A stretch of DNA of 39,681 nt from an uncultured Alphaproteobacteria bacterium (GCA_902586855.1 CACIIZ010000009.1:1-39681); one strand, 5' to 3'; counted from the first letter of the stretch, positions 17,931 through 27,601 are shown. Notes: generated by a model not told the origin, from the sequence alone. Numbers and translations are program-made.

Positions 17931-19652
17931 TTAACTTGGCCCCATGTCTTTACTAATCATTTCTTTAAAGACGTTGGAAACCTTGCCTGCTTCTTCAGAG
18001 ACAATCATCCTAATTACTGCTACTTTGTCATCATAAGTATTGGCTGTATCCAGCATATCGGCTGAAATTGCTTGTTTTTTGGGTTTCAGTTTGGCTTTTA
18101 TATCTTCCAAAGACTCCCCTTCTTGGACTTCTACAGTATCCACATCAACTTCATCTTCCATACCAACTAGGACTTCACCAGGTGCACCAGGTCCTATCGG
18201 TATCATTATCCTATTTAGTAGTGGTCTTATAACGCCTAGGGCTACAATCGATAGAATTAATATGGTCACTAGTTGTTTAAGTAGGTTTTTAATCAAAGGA
18301 ATTTCGTGCCATTCCTTTGCAACACCTTCCAACGTTGAAATGAAGGGAGAACTACTAACAGTTAAGGTATCACCTCTTTCTTGATCAATACCAATCGCAC
18401 CAGAAAGTAATTTTTCAATTTCAGCGAGCTTTTCAGCTGGTAAAGGTTGTCCTTCCTCCAAACCTGTTTCTGGATTCACAACTACCGTTTCTCTCAAAAG
18501 AACCGCAGCGGTTATCTTTACGATTGTGTTCGAGGGCTTTTGGGTCGTCGAAATAGTTCTACTCACTTCAAAATTCTCTATGTCACTTGAGGAACGAGTT
18601 CTAATTCTATCATCTGAAGTATTTTCAGACGGGGACGTACTCAACTCAGCTTGGGTTGGGGGTGTATTGGCTACAGCACCAGGTATTCCTCGGGCAGGCA
18701 GATCAGTTGATAGGTCCAAGGTAGTTTGTTTACTTCTTGTTGCTGTTCCCTTGGGATCCACTATCTCTTCCGTTGTCTCGTTTCTGGTAAAATCAATATC
18801 CAAATTCACTTGTGCGCTTACATTTCCTGGTCCTACAATAGGTGTCACTAAGGATATTATTCTACTTCGATAGATACTTTCCAAACGCATCCTATGTTCT
18901 AATTGGCTATCAGATAGAATACTATCTGGATCATCTGCAGATTTTGATAGTAAAGCCCCATTCTGATCAACAACTGTTACATCTTGCTTTGACATATTCG
19001 GTATAGACGAAGAGACAAGATGAACTATCGCAGTTACTTGACTTGCTCCGAGAGTTCTCCCGTATGGAAGTTGGACGAAAACAGAGGCAGTAGGAGGTTG
19101 TTGATTTCTAACAAATACAGATTTTTCAGGTAAGGCCAGATGAACCCTGGCCGATAATACGTCCTCTATCTCTCTTATGGATCGGGCTAATTCTATTTCC
19201 TGGGTCTGTTTTAATCGCATTAATTCTACCGAGCGGCTTGAACCTAGCGGAAGATCATTCAAGCTCTGGTAACCTCCAGGAACAGAGGCTGGCAATCCTT
19301 GAGCGGCTAGGGAAATCCGAGAGCTATGATAGTCGTCTACAGGGACTAGAATGTCACCAGTCGTAGGATCAAGAGTTACACTGACCCCTTGATTCCTCAG
19401 AGCGTCCACAACTTTAGATTTTTCTGAGTCTGGAAGCGAAGCGTACAAAGTTGTACGTTCTGGTTGCTGTAAAATAGCATAAACTAACAGACCAATTCCG
19501 ACAGCTATAACCGCTATTATAGCTGGGAATGATCGTTGGAAACTTGGTTGGGAGGTAAACCTTTGCACATTTGCCAAAAGACGACTGGTTTGAGTCACCA
19601 AACCATTATCAGTTCTATTTGTCGCTGCTGAGAATTCTGTAGTATCTGTCAT
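17931..19652 (-). CDS. fliF: Flagellar MS-ring protein FliF
   Basis: YASLPDSEKSKVVDALRNQGVSVTLDPTTGDILVPVDDYHSSRISLAAQGLP...; typical FliF/YscJ domains. Confidence 0.97.
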   Translation of the reverse strand: MTDTTEFSAATNRTDNGLVTQTSRLLANVQRFTSQPSFQRSFPAIIAVIAVGIGLLVYAILQQPERTTLYASLPDSEKSKVVDALRNQGVSVTLDPTTGDILVPVDDYHSSRISLAAQGLPASVPGGYQSLNDLPLGSSRSVELMRLKQTQEIELARSIREIEDVLSARVHLALPEKSVFVRNQQPPTASVFVQLPYGRTLGASQVTAIVHLVSSSIPNMSKQDVTVVDQNGALLSKSADDPDSILSDSQLEHRMRLESIYRSRIISLVTPIVGPGNVSAQVNLDIDFTRNETTEEIVDPKGTATRSKQTTLDLSTDLPARGIPGAVANTPPTQAELSTSPSENTSDDRIRTRSSSDIENFEVSRTISTTQKPSNTIVKITAAVLLRETVVVNPETGLEEGQPLPAEKLAEIEKLLSGAIGIDQERGDTLTVSSSPFISTLEGVAKEWHEIPLIKNLLKQLVTILILSIVALGVIRPLLNRIMIPIGPGAPGEVLVGMEDEVDVDTVEVQEGESLEDIKAKLKPKKQAISADMLDTANTYDDKVAVIRMIVSEEAGKVSNVFKEMISKDMGPS

Positions 19653-19687
19653 TTTAACACCTAGATTAAGTCAGAAAATGGTCATTT

Positions 19688-20008
19688 TTACACTGGCATA
19701 TTCATAATATCTTTATATGCAGAGAGGACTTTATTTCTTACGTTTAAAGTTAACTGAAATCCAAGAGATGAAATTTGTTGCTTCATCATTACTTTGCTTA
19801 AATCTGTTTCTATCCCTAATTCAAAATTCTTGGCACTTAGGACGGCATCTTCTTGAGCTTTGGCCACTTCGCGTATAGCACCGGTCATTCTATCGGTAAA
19901 AGGGGTTTCAGGTATATTGGGCCCAAGGGTTTCCTTGGCAGGATTTAAAACCTTTTGGTGAAAATTCATTACCTTGTTTTCTAGACTTGCAGGGTTTATT
20001 TTAGACAT
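19688..20008 (-). CDS. fliE: Flagellar hook-basal body protein FliE
   Basis: FELGIETDLSKVMMKQQISSLGFQLTLNVRNKVLSAYKDIMNMPV C-terminal FliE signature; overlaps the upstream activator gene. Confidence 0.92.
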   Translation of the reverse strand: MSKINPASLENKVMNFHQKVLNPAKETLGPNIPETPFTDRMTGAIREVAKAQEDAVLSAKNFELGIETDLSKVMMKQQISSLGFQLTLNVRNKVLSAYKDIMNMPV

Positions 20009-21209
20009 TTCCAGCTTCCTCTCTTGTGGTAGCTTTTGAAAGCACCTGATTTCTTAAGTTTTCTTGAACACATTCACTGCTACTCTCAGAGTCTACAATA
20101 ATATCTAGCTCTGATATTCTCTCTCCGGAGCTTAGGACTAACGCCCTTTGCACAACATTCTCTAATTCCCTCACATTCCCAGGCCAACTATAACTTAGGA
20201 GGGTATTTATGGCTCCAAAATCAATAAATGGGATTTTAGTGATATCAGCAACATGCCTTAGGAGTAAATTTGTGATGATTGGGATTATATCATTCTGACG
20301 CTCTACCAGTGCTTTTGTTAAAAGTGGAAAAACATTAAGTCGATAATATAAATCTTCCCTAAACCGATTTGCAGCGATTTCCTTGGACATAGCTCTATTT
20401 GTAGTCGCTATTACTCTCACATCTACTGGAATTTCTTGTTGAGAGCCCAGTGGGGTAACGATTTTTTCCTGCAAAACTCTTAATAATTTTGCTTGTAACG
20501 AAAGTGGCATTTCAGAGATTTCATCTAATAAAAGGGTTCCACCATCTGCAGCTCGGAAAATACCTTTGTTAGAAGTTGATGCACCAGTGAAGGCTCCCTT
20601 TTCGTGACCAAAAAGGATTGCCTCCAACATATTTTCGGGAATAGCGGCACAATTGATACCGACAAAGGCGTTATCTTTTCTATTAGAATGTTGGTGAATA
20701 AATTTTGATAGCACCTCTTTTCCTGTTCCTGTCGGGCCATTAATGAAAACGGTTACATCAGCTTCTGAGACCTTTTTTGAAAGTTTAAGTAGTTGGACAC
20801 TATTAGTATCTCCAGCAGTCATAGCTTTCTTTGGTTGAATCAAACTGAGAAGAAGTTGAAATGAAAAATTTTCAGTAGGATTATTAGAGGTTTTTTCTTT
20901 TCCCAGGTGAAAGCGAATGAGGTTACCACCCAAGTGATTTTCGATCTGATAATTTTGACTCTCTTCGTTCACTACGATGACATTCTTTGCCCGCACTTTT
21001 CTCGCAGCTTCCAATAATGGTTGCTGACCTCCTATTTTATTTTCCCACGCAGCAGAACAAACAAACGTATTATTATTGGATGCTACGTTTGCTCCCGCTT
21101 CGGCTCCTACATCAGAGATCAACGATGTACTGATGATCCGATCAGTAAGAGACTTATTAATCTGTTCTGCTAATCTGAAATCACTGCTCTTAATATAGAT
21201 TGATGTCAT
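20001..21209 (-). CDS. Sigma-54 activator (AAA+), apparently without C-terminal HTH; FleT-like (ORF open to 21257)
   Basis: Walker A GPTGTGKE, GAFTGA loop, Walker B GGTLLLDEI, R-finger region FREDLYYRLNVFPLL, GNVRELENVVQRA. The sequence ends about 40 aa later without a Fis-type HTH. Likely start is the ATG at 21209 with AAAGAGG upstream. Confidence 0.88.
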   Translation of the reverse strand: MTSIYIKSSDFRLAEQINKSLTDRIISTSLISDVGAEAGANVASNNNTFVCSAAWENKIGGQQPLLEAARKVRAKNVIVVNEESQNYQIENHLGGNLIRFHLGKEKTSNNPTENFSFQLLLSLIQPKKAMTAGDTNSVQLLKLSKKVSEADVTVFINGPTGTGKEVLSKFIHQHSNRKDNAFVGINCAAIPENMLEAILFGHEKGAFTGASTSNKGIFRAADGGTLLLDEISEMPLSLQAKLLRVLQEKIVTPLGSQQEIPVDVRVIATTNRAMSKEIAANRFREDLYYRLNVFPLLTKALVERQNDIIPIITNLLLRHVADITKIPFIDFGAINTLLSYSWPGNVRELENVVQRALVLSSGERISELDIIVDSESSSECVQENLRNQVLSKATTREEAGNV

Positions 21210-21240
21210 GTCGATCCTCTTTGTCCGTCTCTCGATTAAA

Positions 21241-21256
21241 GGCAAGAAGTGGGCCA
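21241..21256 (-). promoter_or_regulatory. Candidate sigma-54 promoter TGGCCCACTTCTTGCC upstream of fleT-like gene / fliE operon
   Basis: GG-N10-GC; overlaps the extended ORF N-terminus, 32 bp before the preferred ATG at 21209. Confidence 0.65.
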
Positions 21257-21432
21257 ATATTAAATATTTATGGAAAAATAATTGTAGGTACTCTTTTTAT
21301 AAGGGAGACGACTTGTCTTAAAATAACTCCAAATCGTTTCCTGAGAGTATCTATTCAAAATTTTGACAAAAAATTATCTTTGTGTTTTATTATTATTCAA
21401 AAAAATGACAGGCATTAGAATCTAGATGGTGG

Positions 21433-22518
21433 TTGGAGATGATGGACAAGTTGATTGTCGGTGTAAGTAGTCCGTGCAAAGAACTTAAGCGTCTAATAAG
21501 TATGGTTGCAAAAGCTAGCACAACCGTCTTAATTTTGGGTGAAACAGGTTCTGGAAAGGAACTTGTTGCAAAGGGTTTGCACTTAGAGTCCGGTCGTAAA
21601 GGTCCGTTGGTTTCAGTTAATTGCGCTGCTATTCCGTCTGAACTATTAGAATCAGAGTTATTTGGGCATGAAAAAGGATCCTTCACAGGTGCGGATAAAC
21701 CTCGTGCTGGGAAATTTGAACAGGCGGCAGGGGGAACATTGTTTTTGGACGAAATTGGAGATATGCCCATTTCCCTTCAATCAAAGTTATTAAGAGCGCT
21801 TGAGGATAAGGCTATCCAGAGAGTTGGTGGTAATAAAACTTTTAAGTTAGATTTCAGATTGATCTGTGCAACTCACCAGGATCTAAATTTGAAGGTAGAT
21901 AAGGGAGATTTCAGAGCAGATTTGTTTTATCGAATAAATGTGTTTCCAATAGACGTCCCAAGATTATCTGAGAGGGCTGTAGATATTCCTCTTATTTTAA
22001 ATAAAATACTAGAGGATTTTGAATTCTTGGATGGTTCGATAAATATTGCTCCAACATTTGACGAAACAGCTCTGAGTGCCCTTCAAAAATATTCTTGGCC
22101 TGGGAATGTGCGTGAACTTAAGAACTTAATAGAAAGGGCTTGCGTTCTTTTTAACGGAAAATCGATAAACTCAGAACATGTAAAAAATAATCTTTTGAAA
22201 ATCAAGGTTCCTGATCATGGTGAGGAAAGTACAGCATTGTGGGATGCAGCAGCAGATTTGGTTGGAATTCCTACAGGCCACGATGAGGATACAACTGCAC
22301 TTCCGTTACCACATCCAGACCAATATAAAGACTGGTTTGCATATTTTGATAATATTGATCTAAGACGTCACTTGCAGGATATCGAAATAGTGTTAATTGA
22401 AGCTGCGCTGGAAAAATCGACTGGGCAGGTTAGCCAAGCTTCAGGCATGCTGAAATTACGTCGAACAACCTTGATTGAAAAAATGAAAAAGCTTGCGATT
22501 GAAAAGTCGTCCTTTTGA
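21433..22518 (+). CDS. Sigma-54 activator (AAA+ plus Fis-type HTH, no receiver domain), FleQ-like
   Basis: [16 protein letters not shown] Walker A, GSFTGA loop, [11 protein letters not shown] Walker B, C-terminal [44 protein letters not shown] (Fis HTH). Confidence 0.92.
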   Translation: MEMMDKLIVGVSSPCKELKRLISMVAKASTTVLILGETGSGKELVAKGLHLESGRKGPLVSVNCAAIPSELLESELFGHEKGSFTGADKPRAGKFEQAAGGTLFLDEIGDMPISLQSKLLRALEDKAIQRVGGNKTFKLDFRLICATHQDLNLKVDKGDFRADLFYRINVFPIDVPRLSERAVDIPLILNKILEDFEFLDGSINIAPTFDETALSALQKYSWPGNVRELKNLIERACVLFNGKSINSEHVKNNLLKIKVPDHGEESTALWDAAADLVGIPTGHDEDTTALPLPHPDQYKDWFAYFDNIDLRRHLQDIEIVLIEAALEKSTGQVSQASGMLKLRRTTLIEKMKKLAIEKSSF

Positions 22519-22525
22519 GAGATTT

Positions 22526-22810
22526 TTACTCTTTATATCCTTTAATGGCTTTCATTCTTTTGTGAGCAGCCTCGGCATTCTTGGTACCTGCTTTTGATAT
22601 TTCAGAAATCATTTTTTCATTTTCTTCAGCTATTGATTTAATGATATCAAAATTCTCTTCACTCAATTGTTTGACTCCGACAGAAAAAATTTCATTTATA
22701 ATTGATTTCCTATATTGATCTAATCTAAGTATTTCTACGTAATCATGGCTTTGCTGGGCAGTGGTTATACGCACCGAAATATCTTTCAAATTATCTACTA
22801 AGTGTTGCAT
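22526..22810 (-). CDS. fliT: FliT-like flagellar chaperone candidate (94 aa)
   Basis: Small helical protein directly downstream of a fliS-like gene; weak sequence signature. Confidence 0.5.
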   Translation of the reverse strand: MQHLVDNLKDISVRITTAQQSHDYVEILRLDQYRKSIINEIFSVGVKQLSEENFDIIKSIAEENEKMISEISKAGTKNAEAAHKRMKAIKGYKE

Positions 22811-22820
22811 ACAAATCCAA

Positions 22821-23210
22821 TTATTCAGAAGCCACTTTTGACCAAGCGTTTTTTATTTCCACTATGCTATTTAGGGCGGTCGAACTCTTATTTATGAAAC
22901 CGGCTCTGAGATCCTTTATGAGGTGGACTCTTAGAAATTCGTATAACCGAAAAAGGTCATTTGCGATCTGCCCACCTTTCTCTAGGTCTAGGCTTGACTG
23001 CAGCATGTAAATAACAGAAATAGCACGAGAGAAACTTTTGGAGCGACTTAATAAGTCACCAGATTTTATGCTGATATTTTTTTGAAAGGATCTCACTGCC
23101 TTGATAAGTTCATCCATCACCAGAATTACAACGGTCTCAGGATCTTTGGCTTCAGCTGCCCCAAACATGTCAGTTTTACGATAGGCTTTCGCTACTTTTT
23201 CAAATTGCAT
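22821..23210 (-). CDS. fliS: Flagellin export chaperone FliS (copy 1)
   Basis: AYRKTDMFGAAEAKDPETVVILVMDELIKAVRSF...SRAISVIYMLQSSLDLEKGGQIANDLFRLYEFL. Confidence 0.85.
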   Translation of the reverse strand: MQFEKVAKAYRKTDMFGAAEAKDPETVVILVMDELIKAVRSFQKNISIKSGDLLSRSKSFSRAISVIYMLQSSLDLEKGGQIANDLFRLYEFLRVHLIKDLRAGFINKSSTALNSIVEIKNAWSKVASE

Positions 23211-23252
23211 TTTTATCTAAATCCCTAGGTATATTGCCAAACTATCAATTTT

Positions 23253-23630
23253 ATGTATGATAACGTCATGATTATTTCAACAAATGATCTCAACTCTAGT
23301 AATGCCAGGTTCCAGGATTCCAGACCTGGTTCAGTTAATGTTGCACCTCCAATTGCAAAAATAATGCCACCAGGAAGTAACCCTAGTGCGAACGTGAAGC
23401 CAGTTAATCTCCTTAATCATTCAGGGATCACAAATGAGAATAATTTTTATGGTTCGAGGGCTAACAAGAAGCAGGCCCCTAGTACGGTAACAGCGGAGGC
23501 CTATTTAGCGGCCAGAATAAGTCTTAGGCCTGTATATATACATAACGAGATAATTACTAGAATTCAGAACGTGTCTAACCTTTCAAAGGACCCGCCCAGG
23601 TTTAAGGATCAAGTTGATCTGATCGCGTAG
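23253..23630 (+). CDS. Uncharacterised protein (125 aa), possibly real
   Basis: Longest ORF in the gap; proline/asparagine-rich N-terminus, no recognised domain. A minus-strand sigma-54 promoter overlaps it. Confidence 0.45.
   Translation: MYDNVMIISTNDLNSSNARFQDSRPGSVNVAPPIAKIMPPGSNPSANVKPVNLLNHSGITNENNFYGSRANKKQAPSTVTAEAYLAARISLRPVYIHNEIITRIQNVSNLSKDPPRFKDQVDLIA
23354..23369 (-). promoter_or_regulatory. Candidate sigma-54 promoter TGGCATTATTTTTGCA upstream of fliS copy 1 / fliT
   Basis: GG-N10-GC, -12 TTGCA; about 145 bp upstream of fliS, inside the opposite-strand 125-aa ORF. Confidence 0.6.
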
Positions 23631-23635
23631 TTCCG

Positions 23636-24127
23636 TTATAAAGAGTCAAAGATTGTTGGCTCTGATTTCATTAAATCCCCAAACCATCCAATCCCATCTT
23701 CTTCTTGTATTTGCCAACCAACTGGGACTTCTGTAGTTAAGCCTGAGCGAGAACTGAAAACGAATGCTTTGAATAAAATAACAGCTTTCTCTGCACTATA
23801 ATCCCGTGTTTTCAGTGGCGCAAACTCATCAATGAAAAGTCCTTGAAGTTTTCTAGGCTTATTATTTGCATGAAATTTTACCCTTTTAAATATGTATGAA
23901 TTAATGTATTGTATCGCAGTTTCTCCGGCTTCTATTTCATTAAGAAATTCTAAAACTTTTGTCCCTGCTTCCTCTATAGATTCAGCCTTAATCTCATTAT
24001 AGTGCTGATTTAAACCATCCGTTAGATAGTTGGCAAAAGAAGACATTGGGGCATTTCCAGTTAGAAATCCCCCTGCGGCTTTTGCTACACAAGCGCTAAA
24101 TACCCATTCTGGACAGAATTTAGCCAT
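23636..24127 (-). CDS. Uncharacterised protein (163 aa)
   Basis: Complete ORF with AGGAG Shine-Dalgarno before the ATG; soluble, no recognised family. Confidence 0.6.
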   Translation of the reverse strand: MAKFCPEWVFSACVAKAAGGFLTGNAPMSSFANYLTDGLNQHYNEIKAESIEEAGTKVLEFLNEIEAGETAIQYINSYIFKRVKFHANNKPRKLQGLFIDEFAPLKTRDYSAEKAVILFKAFVFSSRSGLTTEVPVGWQIQEEDGIGWFGDLMKSEPTIFDSL

Positions 24128-24236
24128 ACTTTCTCCTAGGCTCCATATTTCATTTATTTACAATAACACATCCAGGAAGATGTTATCATATACAGAAATC
24201 GGGTCTAGAAGATTTTGAGAAAATTTTTTAAAATTA

Positions 24237-24620
24237 TTAGATCTTATTACTAGAAATAGAGGTCCAAGCATCTACTAAGGAACTTATGATAGCAATCACA
24301 CTATCGATTTCGTGTTGTTTATCATCCTTAATTATTTTTGCCAGCTGGTCTAAACTATAAACATATATTTGATCAAGATTAGAAGCAATTTCCCCTCCAT
24401 TCTCGAAGTTGAGACTAGATCTAAGTATTTCAAGTGCTGCGATTGATTTTGATGCTTCCAGTCCCCCAACTCTACTTCCTTCACTCATTTGCTTTCGCAT
24501 AACTAGTAAGTTTCGTTTGAGATCTTGAAAAGTTAATTCTATTAACCTGTGAGGCGATGCCCCATCTATCTCAGAGAGATTGGTTTCTTTATATGCATTT
24601 AGTGCTGATTGAACATTCAT
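24237..24620 (-). CDS. fliS: Flagellin export chaperone FliS (copy 2; ORF open to 24641)
   Basis: MNVQSALNAYKETNLSEIDGASPHRLIELTFQDLKRNLLVMRKQM...LEILRSSLNFENGGEIASNLDQIYVYSLDQL; GGAGG Shine-Dalgarno precedes the ATG at 24620. Confidence 0.9.
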   Translation of the reverse strand: MNVQSALNAYKETNLSEIDGASPHRLIELTFQDLKRNLLVMRKQMSEGSRVGGLEASKSIAALEILRSSLNFENGGEIASNLDQIYVYSLDQLAKIIKDDKQHEIDSVIAIISSLVDAWTSISSNKI

Positions 24621-24735
24621 GTGTATCCTCCAACTTGTCAATTAATAGTAACGACACAGAAAAAAAATATTTAATTCAAATGTCATAAAAATAACAAAAG
24701 CAGCGTCGTTTTATTCACTACAATTAAGCAAAGAT

Positions 24736-24751
24736 TGGCACGAATTTTGCA
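24736..24751 (+). promoter_or_regulatory. Sigma-54 promoter TGGCACGAATTTTGCA upstream of fliD
   Basis: Perfect TGGCAC-N5-TTGCA. Confidence 0.9.
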
Positions 24752-24795
24752 GATTTTGAGAGTTTATTAACTCTAGTTTAAACCAGGAGTATCTT

Positions 24796-26478
24796 TTGAC
24801 AGTAGATTATCTGAGTGTCTTGAATAAAAAGGGGTCTGGGTTAAATATTACTCAGATTGTTGATAGTTTGGTTGAGGCCGATACCGTTCCTAAGAAGAAT
24901 ATGCTAACTGAGGATCAGACAACAAAACAAGCTGAAATATCTGCCTTTGCCGAAGTTGTGAGTGAGCTAAATTCGCTCAAAACAGATTTAACAACATTGT
25001 CAAACTCAAATAAATACCTTCCGTCCTCAACAAATACAGCTTTAAGTATCACTGTGACAGACAATTCAACTGCAAAAAATCTTTCGTCTGATGTAAGAGT
25101 TGTGTCTTTAGCTTCACAACAGACCCTTGAGTTTGCAGGTTCCTCACCATTTAACTCTCCTACAGCCTCTATTAATACGGGAACATTGACCTTAACCTTA
25201 GGATCGTGGAACTCAGATAATACGTTCACCAATAAATCACCAGCGGTCACGCATAGTGTGAAAGTCGATACTAATAACAATACGCTTCAGGGGCTAGCTG
25301 CATCTATTAATTCTCTGTCAGATATTACAGCGTCTGTTTTACAAACCTCTTCTGGGGTGTATTCTCTAGTCGTCAAATCAGCTATGGGAGCTAACAATGC
25401 AATAAAGATTACCACCGGAGATGCTGGATTAAATCAATTTAGAGCTGATCCCACTATCAATATAGGTACGCCAACTCCACGCTCAGTCCAAAAAGCTTCA
25501 GCATCTGATGCCGAATTAACAGTTGATGGTGTAACAGTAAAACGGACCAGTAACACGATAGCGAACATTTTTTCAGGCTATACTTTGGATTTAAATAGTA
25601 CAACCACTTCAGCATTCAGGGTTAGTTCTTCTCTGGATGATGACTCTGCCTATCTAAATACCAAAACCTTAGTAGATCGTTTGAACTTCACAAGGAGCTA
25701 TTTTACTGAGATTTTAGACAAGGGAGTAGAAGATGGTGAGGCTGGAACTTTAGCTTATGACCCAGTGATGAGTGCAATTTCAAAAAAACTGAGAAGTTTC
25801 AGTGAAGGCCAAATAATAGGGTTTGGGGCTAATTCAAAATATTTGTCGGAATTAGGTATTAGTACTAAAAGGGACGGAACACTTTCAATAAATGAGAAAA
25901 CATTTCGGGAGGCAATAAAGAATGACTCCAGTAGTTTTGATGCTATTTTTAATAGTTCCGTAACCTCTGATAATACAAATTTAGTTCTGAATAAGAATAC
26001 GTTTAGTTCACCTAAGCCAGGTAGTTACGCATACGTTTTTGACTCCTCCAAAGCAGCCAGCCCAGTAGATTTGAGGTCATCCTTAGGCGGGGTTACAATG
26101 TCAGGTGGAACCGATATCAGTACAGGTCAATCCTATTACTCTGCAATTAGTGGTGACGCTATGGGTGTGAACATAATCCCACAAACCAGTGTTTCGTCGG
26201 CTACTGTATATGTTGGTGAGAGCATGGTCGACTCGATGAACAACTATTTAGAACAAATTCTTGCCTCCTCAGGGGATATTGAAAGGCGAAAAAGCACTCT
26301 CAATAAGGATTTAGTTGATATTGAAGCAGATTTATTGGGTATGGAAAGTAAAGTAGACACCATACGGGCAAGATATTTGGAACAATATTCTGCTATGGAA
26401 AGTGCTGTTACCAGTCTTAAGGGAACTGGAGAATACCTTGAAAATATGATAAAGAGTTGGAATGAATCAGACGACTAG
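24796..26478 (+). CDS. fliD: Flagellar filament cap protein FliD
   Basis: KGSGLNITQIVDSLVEADTVPKKNMLTEDQTTKQAEISAFAEVVSELNSLKTDL N-terminus and FliD C-terminal coiled coil; AGGAG Shine-Dalgarno before a TTG start. Confidence 0.95.
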   Translation: MTVDYLSVLNKKGSGLNITQIVDSLVEADTVPKKNMLTEDQTTKQAEISAFAEVVSELNSLKTDLTTLSNSNKYLPSSTNTALSITVTDNSTAKNLSSDVRVVSLASQQTLEFAGSSPFNSPTASINTGTLTLTLGSWNSDNTFTNKSPAVTHSVKVDTNNNTLQGLAASINSLSDITASVLQTSSGVYSLVVKSAMGANNAIKITTGDAGLNQFRADPTINIGTPTPRSVQKASASDAELTVDGVTVKRTSNTIANIFSGYTLDLNSTTTSAFRVSSSLDDDSAYLNTKTLVDRLNFTRSYFTEILDKGVEDGEAGTLAYDPVMSAISKKLRSFSEGQIIGFGANSKYLSELGISTKRDGTLSINEKTFREAIKNDSSSFDAIFNSSVTSDNTNLVLNKNTFSSPKPGSYAYVFDSSKAASPVDLRSSLGGVTMSGGTDISTGQSYYSAISGDAMGVNIIPQTSVSSATVYVGESMVDSMNNYLEQILASSGDIERRKSTLNKDLVDIEADLLGMESKVDTIRARYLEQYSAMESAVTSLKGTGEYLENMIKSWNESDD

Positions 26479-26596
26479 TAGTTTGTACTGTTGATCAATT
26501 GAATCTACTTTTCTCAATACATTAAATTTATCTTGCCAATATTCTGTCCCAATTCATGGATGATAAATATTTTTAGATTGATCCCAGCTTTTTATT

Positions 26597-27601
26597 TTAT
26601 CTTTGACTTAGGTTTAGATGGTGATGGTTCTTGAAAACCCAATTTTGAACATCATTTGCTGCATAAGAGTAATGTTTTTGTATCTTTAAAGTCTGCCTAA
26701 ACTCACTTCCAGATATTTCTGTGAGATATTCTTTTGAATGATTGCAGTCATCATGAAGTACGATACCACGGCAAGCTGAGCAGTGATAGGCGCCACCGTG
26801 AGTTATTATTTTAATCGATAGATTATTTTCGTACTTTCTCGTCATTTCAATTGCAGCATTATTTTTGTATACACCCTCAGCTCCGGCGTGATCGCGACCT
26901 ATCGAAAAATGAGTAAAGCCTAACCATTCTCGTAGCTTTGCATGATGTATAGCTTCCCTAGGTCCAGCGTAAAACATGTTAGCCCTTATCGGGATAAAAT
27001 GGATTTTATTCTTATAACGTGGTTTCATTACTGAGTCATATAGTCCTCTAAGTTTTCCACAATCAATGTCCCCAAACTTTTTGGGGCCTACCATGGGATT
27101 AATGACTACTAGCTCACACTGCTCGAGCATTTTATCAATTATTTTTTCGTGACCTAAATGTGGTATATTTCTAGTTTGGAAAGCTCCTACAGAACCAAAT
27201 TCATTAATAAGCTCTTGTATTCTTTTCTGAGCTAAAAGAATTTCTCTAGTGTAAGTATCAAGTTTTTTTTGAAATTGACTATTCAGAGTGAATCTTTTCA
27301 AGAAATTACCCCTATTCAGTGACAATCTACAGCCAATATAATTGCTTGGCACTGAACCAAAAATCAATCGCTTGATCCTTTCGTATGGAAGGTCAAATTT
27401 TTCATAGGCAACAAACATTTCAGGGATCAGTGGAATTAGTATAGGTAAGCCATTCGACGGACAGTTGAATTTTTTTAGTTTCTGGGCAGAACTGACAAAA
27501 TTTTTGATCAGCATACCGCTCCTTATACCAGCAAGATCTATAAGAGCTCTTTCAACAAAATTCGCTTCATCCTCGAGTTTAAGGTGGGGTTGTATATTCA
27601 T
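26597..27601 (-). CDS. ATP-sulfurylase (sulfate adenylyltransferase)-like protein
   Basis: FQTRNIPHLGHE (HxxH motif), FYAGPREAIHHAKLREWLGFTHFSIGRDHAG, CSACRGIVLHDDCNH...ISGSEFRQ, all matching the Sat family. Confidence 0.85.
   Translation of the reverse strand: MNIQPHLKLEDEANFVERALIDLAGIRSGMLIKNFVSSAQKLKKFNCPSNGLPILIPLIPEMFVAYEKFDLPYERIKRLIFGSVPSNYIGCRLSLNRGNFLKRFTLNSQFQKKLDTYTREILLAQKRIQELINEFGSVGAFQTRNIPHLGHEKIIDKMLEQCELVVINPMVGPKKFGDIDCGKLRGLYDSVMKPRYKNKIHFIPIRANMFYAGPREAIHHAKLREWLGFTHFSIGRDHAGAEGVYKNNAAIEMTRKYENNLSIKIITHGGAYHCSACRGIVLHDDCNHSKEYLTEISGSEFRQTLKIQKHYSYAANDVQNWVFKNHHHLNLSQR

Noticed and set aside
18040-18873. Two 114-115-aa plus ORFs inside fliF
   Set aside because: Antisense shadows of FliF.
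24116-24131. GG-N10-GC match (AGGAGAAAGTATGGCT, minus) at the 163-aa ORF start
   Set aside because: It is the Shine-Dalgarno AGGAG plus the ATGGC start codon; the -24 half does not fit TGGCAC.
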